The position numbers were made by a program, and so were the translations under genes. From the NCBI GenBank assembly GCA_033557465.1, contig JAWIIG010000038.1, forward strand, positions 310,001-374,000: a stretch of 64,000 bases of DNA, written 5' to 3'. The notes beneath the pieces were generated by a model, which was given only the letters and a program-made list of their open reading frames with translations, searched no databases and was not told the DNA's origin. Each line of letters opens with the position of its first letter. The first letter of the stretch is position 1. This document shows, piece by piece, positions 62,557-64,000 of this stretch. This DNA comes from Ichthyophis bannanicus. Lineage: Eukaryota > Chordata > Amphibia > Gymnophiona > Ichthyophiidae.

Positions 62557-64000
62557 TGGTGGCAAGATGGTGGCGGTGTGATTTCCCCAGATGGAGGTCT
62601 GAACGCTGCTGGGTGTACGAGTCGTGCGTGGCGGTATCCGGAGCCAGTATGGGCAGGAGGAAACGCAAACAGGCTTACCTACCCTCGGGTGAAGCCTGCT
62701 CCAGCGGCGCGACTCAAAAGACGCTGCAGATGTGTGGCTTTTCTCTGCCGGGGGAGCGAGCGACGTCTTCGGCAGGTCCGGAGGGTTCTCCGGACCTGTG
62801 CACATCCGGGGTCTTTCTATCCCCTGAGTAACGGGCCCCCCGCCTTGTCCCGGAGGTGGATTCTCGGGCAGTGGAGAGGCGCCTGCCGGCGTGATAACTA
62901 GTACGCCTCAGCAGGTTGCTGTGGAGGGCTCTTCTGCCACGGGGAACGCTCCGTTTGGGTCCCTTGGAGTGGATGGAAGCTCGGTGAGTGAGAGGAGGAG
63001 TGTTTCCAGTTCTGCTCATCAGAGTGTGACCCCGATTGGCCATCTTGGTGTCGGCAGACTGGTGAGGCTTGCAGTTGTAACACTTGAGGTGCTTTGGGAT
63101 GTGGTGTCGGCAATGAACTCCTCTCTGAAAATGATTACTACTTCTTTGAATACTGAAGTGAAATCCCTTAGGACTGATTTACAGGAGGTTGTACAAGTCC
63201 AAAAGGAACAGGAGGGTCGAGTGGCCTTGTCCGTGGAGATCTGGGGCAGATTCAGAAATCAAATCTTGCCCATATGAAATACTGGACTGTGACTTCTAGG
63301 AGAGTGGAGTACCTAGAAAACCAGGTCCGGAAGAACAATTTACGACTGGTTAATTTTCCTAGGTCTCCTGTTCTCTCCCCTTTGGAAATGGTCCGTAGGT
63401 ACTTCCAGGAGGTGTTGAAAATCTCTAAGGATGACCTTCCTCCGTTAACCAGAGCCCAGTATTTGTCTATGGGTAGGGGGGTTCAGGAAGCTAATAGTGT
63501 CTCTCTGGGGACTCCGGGGGAGCTTACAGGTTTTTTAGAGAGCTCCCTAGAGGTGGTCACTGCTCATTCCACTCTCCTCATTACATTGGCACTTGAAACT
63601 GATAAAGCATTAATCCTTAGGTTATATTTTCGGAATTTCAGTGAGCAATTTCTTGGTTCATGTGTGCACATTTTTCCTGATTTAGCAAGACCTACCCAGA
63701 TGAGGAGGAAGGAATTTCTAAGCTATAAGCATAGGGTTCTTTCCCTCGGTGGGACCTTTTTGTTGAGATTTCCTGCTAGGTGCTGTGTATCATATAAAGG
63801 ACAGGTATATATGTTTTTTGAACCTAGTCAGCTGCTGGATTTTCTGAATGCTAGAGAGGAATCTGTTGTTGTTGTACCACCCCATACGGCTGACGTGTAA
63901 GACTTGCACTGCTTGTATTATAATTTTCCTACTGAATTTGTTATTTCCTGATGCCTCCCCTGTATTGTGGGCTGAGTTTTGGTATAGCAATGAATAACTA
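62556..64000 (+). mobile_element. L1 LINE with 5' end and ORF1; continues past the window
   Basis: Begins near GGTGGCAAGATGGTGGCGG, a typical L1 start, inside the DIRS B3 gag. ORF1 is present but frameshifted (listed next). 63901-64000 is inter-ORF sequence; ORF2 would lie beyond the window. Having its 5' end, it may be a full-length insertion and is younger than B3. Confidence 0.8.
62649..63900 (+). pseudogene. L1 ORF1 (RNA-binding chaperone), frameshifted
   Basis: Three frames in order. 62649-62831: MGRRKRKQAYLPSGEACSSG. 62891-63277: the coiled-coil region, LNTEVKSLRTDLQEVVQVQK. 63274-63900: RRVEYLENQVRKNNLRLVNF, LEMVRRYFQEVLKISKDDLP, and the C-terminal domain SSLEVVTAHSTLLITLALET to RFPARCCVSYKGQVYMFFEP. 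The order (coiled coil, RRM, C-terminal domain) is that of L1 ORF1p. Two frame changes (about 62830-62890 and 63250-63275) break an ORF of about 400 residues. The protein binds element RNA and acts as a nucleic-acid chaperone. Confidence 0.8.

Overview
The window reads as vertebrate intron sequence packed with transposable elements, most likely from a large-genome amphibian. A caecilian is my best guess, because tyrosine-recombinase (DIRS) retrotransposons are abundant alongside CR1, L2, L1, RTE (BovB-like), Penelope and Tc1 copies. The species call is inference; another amphibian or a large-genome reptile is possible. All boundaries were set by eye.

The only host coding sequence I can support is one 73-nt exon at 36026-36098 (+). 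It has a good splice acceptor and donor and encodes part of the LisH region of the SSBP2/3/4 family of single-stranded-DNA-binding / LDB1 co-factors. Most or all of the window should therefore be the two introns around this exon, and the host gene runs on the + strand.

Layout. 1-4385: DIRS family A copy 1 (A1), broken, its start outside the window. 4386-5755: L1 relative with ORF1 and its own 3' end but no ORF2. 6057-12983: DIRS A2, inserted in a small DNA transposon and itself carrying a Penelope-type hammerhead segment and CR1/L2 pieces. 14093-17743: RTE tail, CR1 antisense mosaic, DIRS terminus fragment, L1 5' piece. 18124-23728: DIRS B1, apparently full length, with open gag, RT-RNaseH-MT and recombinase frames, terminal repeats and an internal complementary region. 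23795-26418: three-level nest (L2 in Tc1 in a MITE-like element). 26517-30795: 5'-truncated L1, minus strand. 31423-34836: CR1 copies head to head and short repeats. 35566-35693: near-perfect palindromic MITE. 36026-36098: SSBP exon. 36255-38690: L2. 40131-44620: RTE split by a SINE and by a 1,578-bp LTR-like insertion carrying a 328-codon open frame. 45371-48035: DIRS A3. 48036-48610: Penelope inverted duplication. 48957-50010: L2, minus. 50736-51250: pyrimidine-rich array. 52088-53430: DIRS A4 remnant. 53430-54230: Penelope, minus, split by a CORE-SINE. 55571-57065: CR1 antisense. 59905-61376: internally deleted DIRS B2. 62112-64000: start of DIRS B3 split by an L1 that runs off the window.

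All seven DIRS copies lie in the + orientation, the same as the host exon, whereas the other classes occur on both strands. Four right termini of the two DIRS families end in an outward-facing splice-donor consensus. B1 is the only element whose enzymes all look usable; the others are fossils that give a clear relative insertion order.
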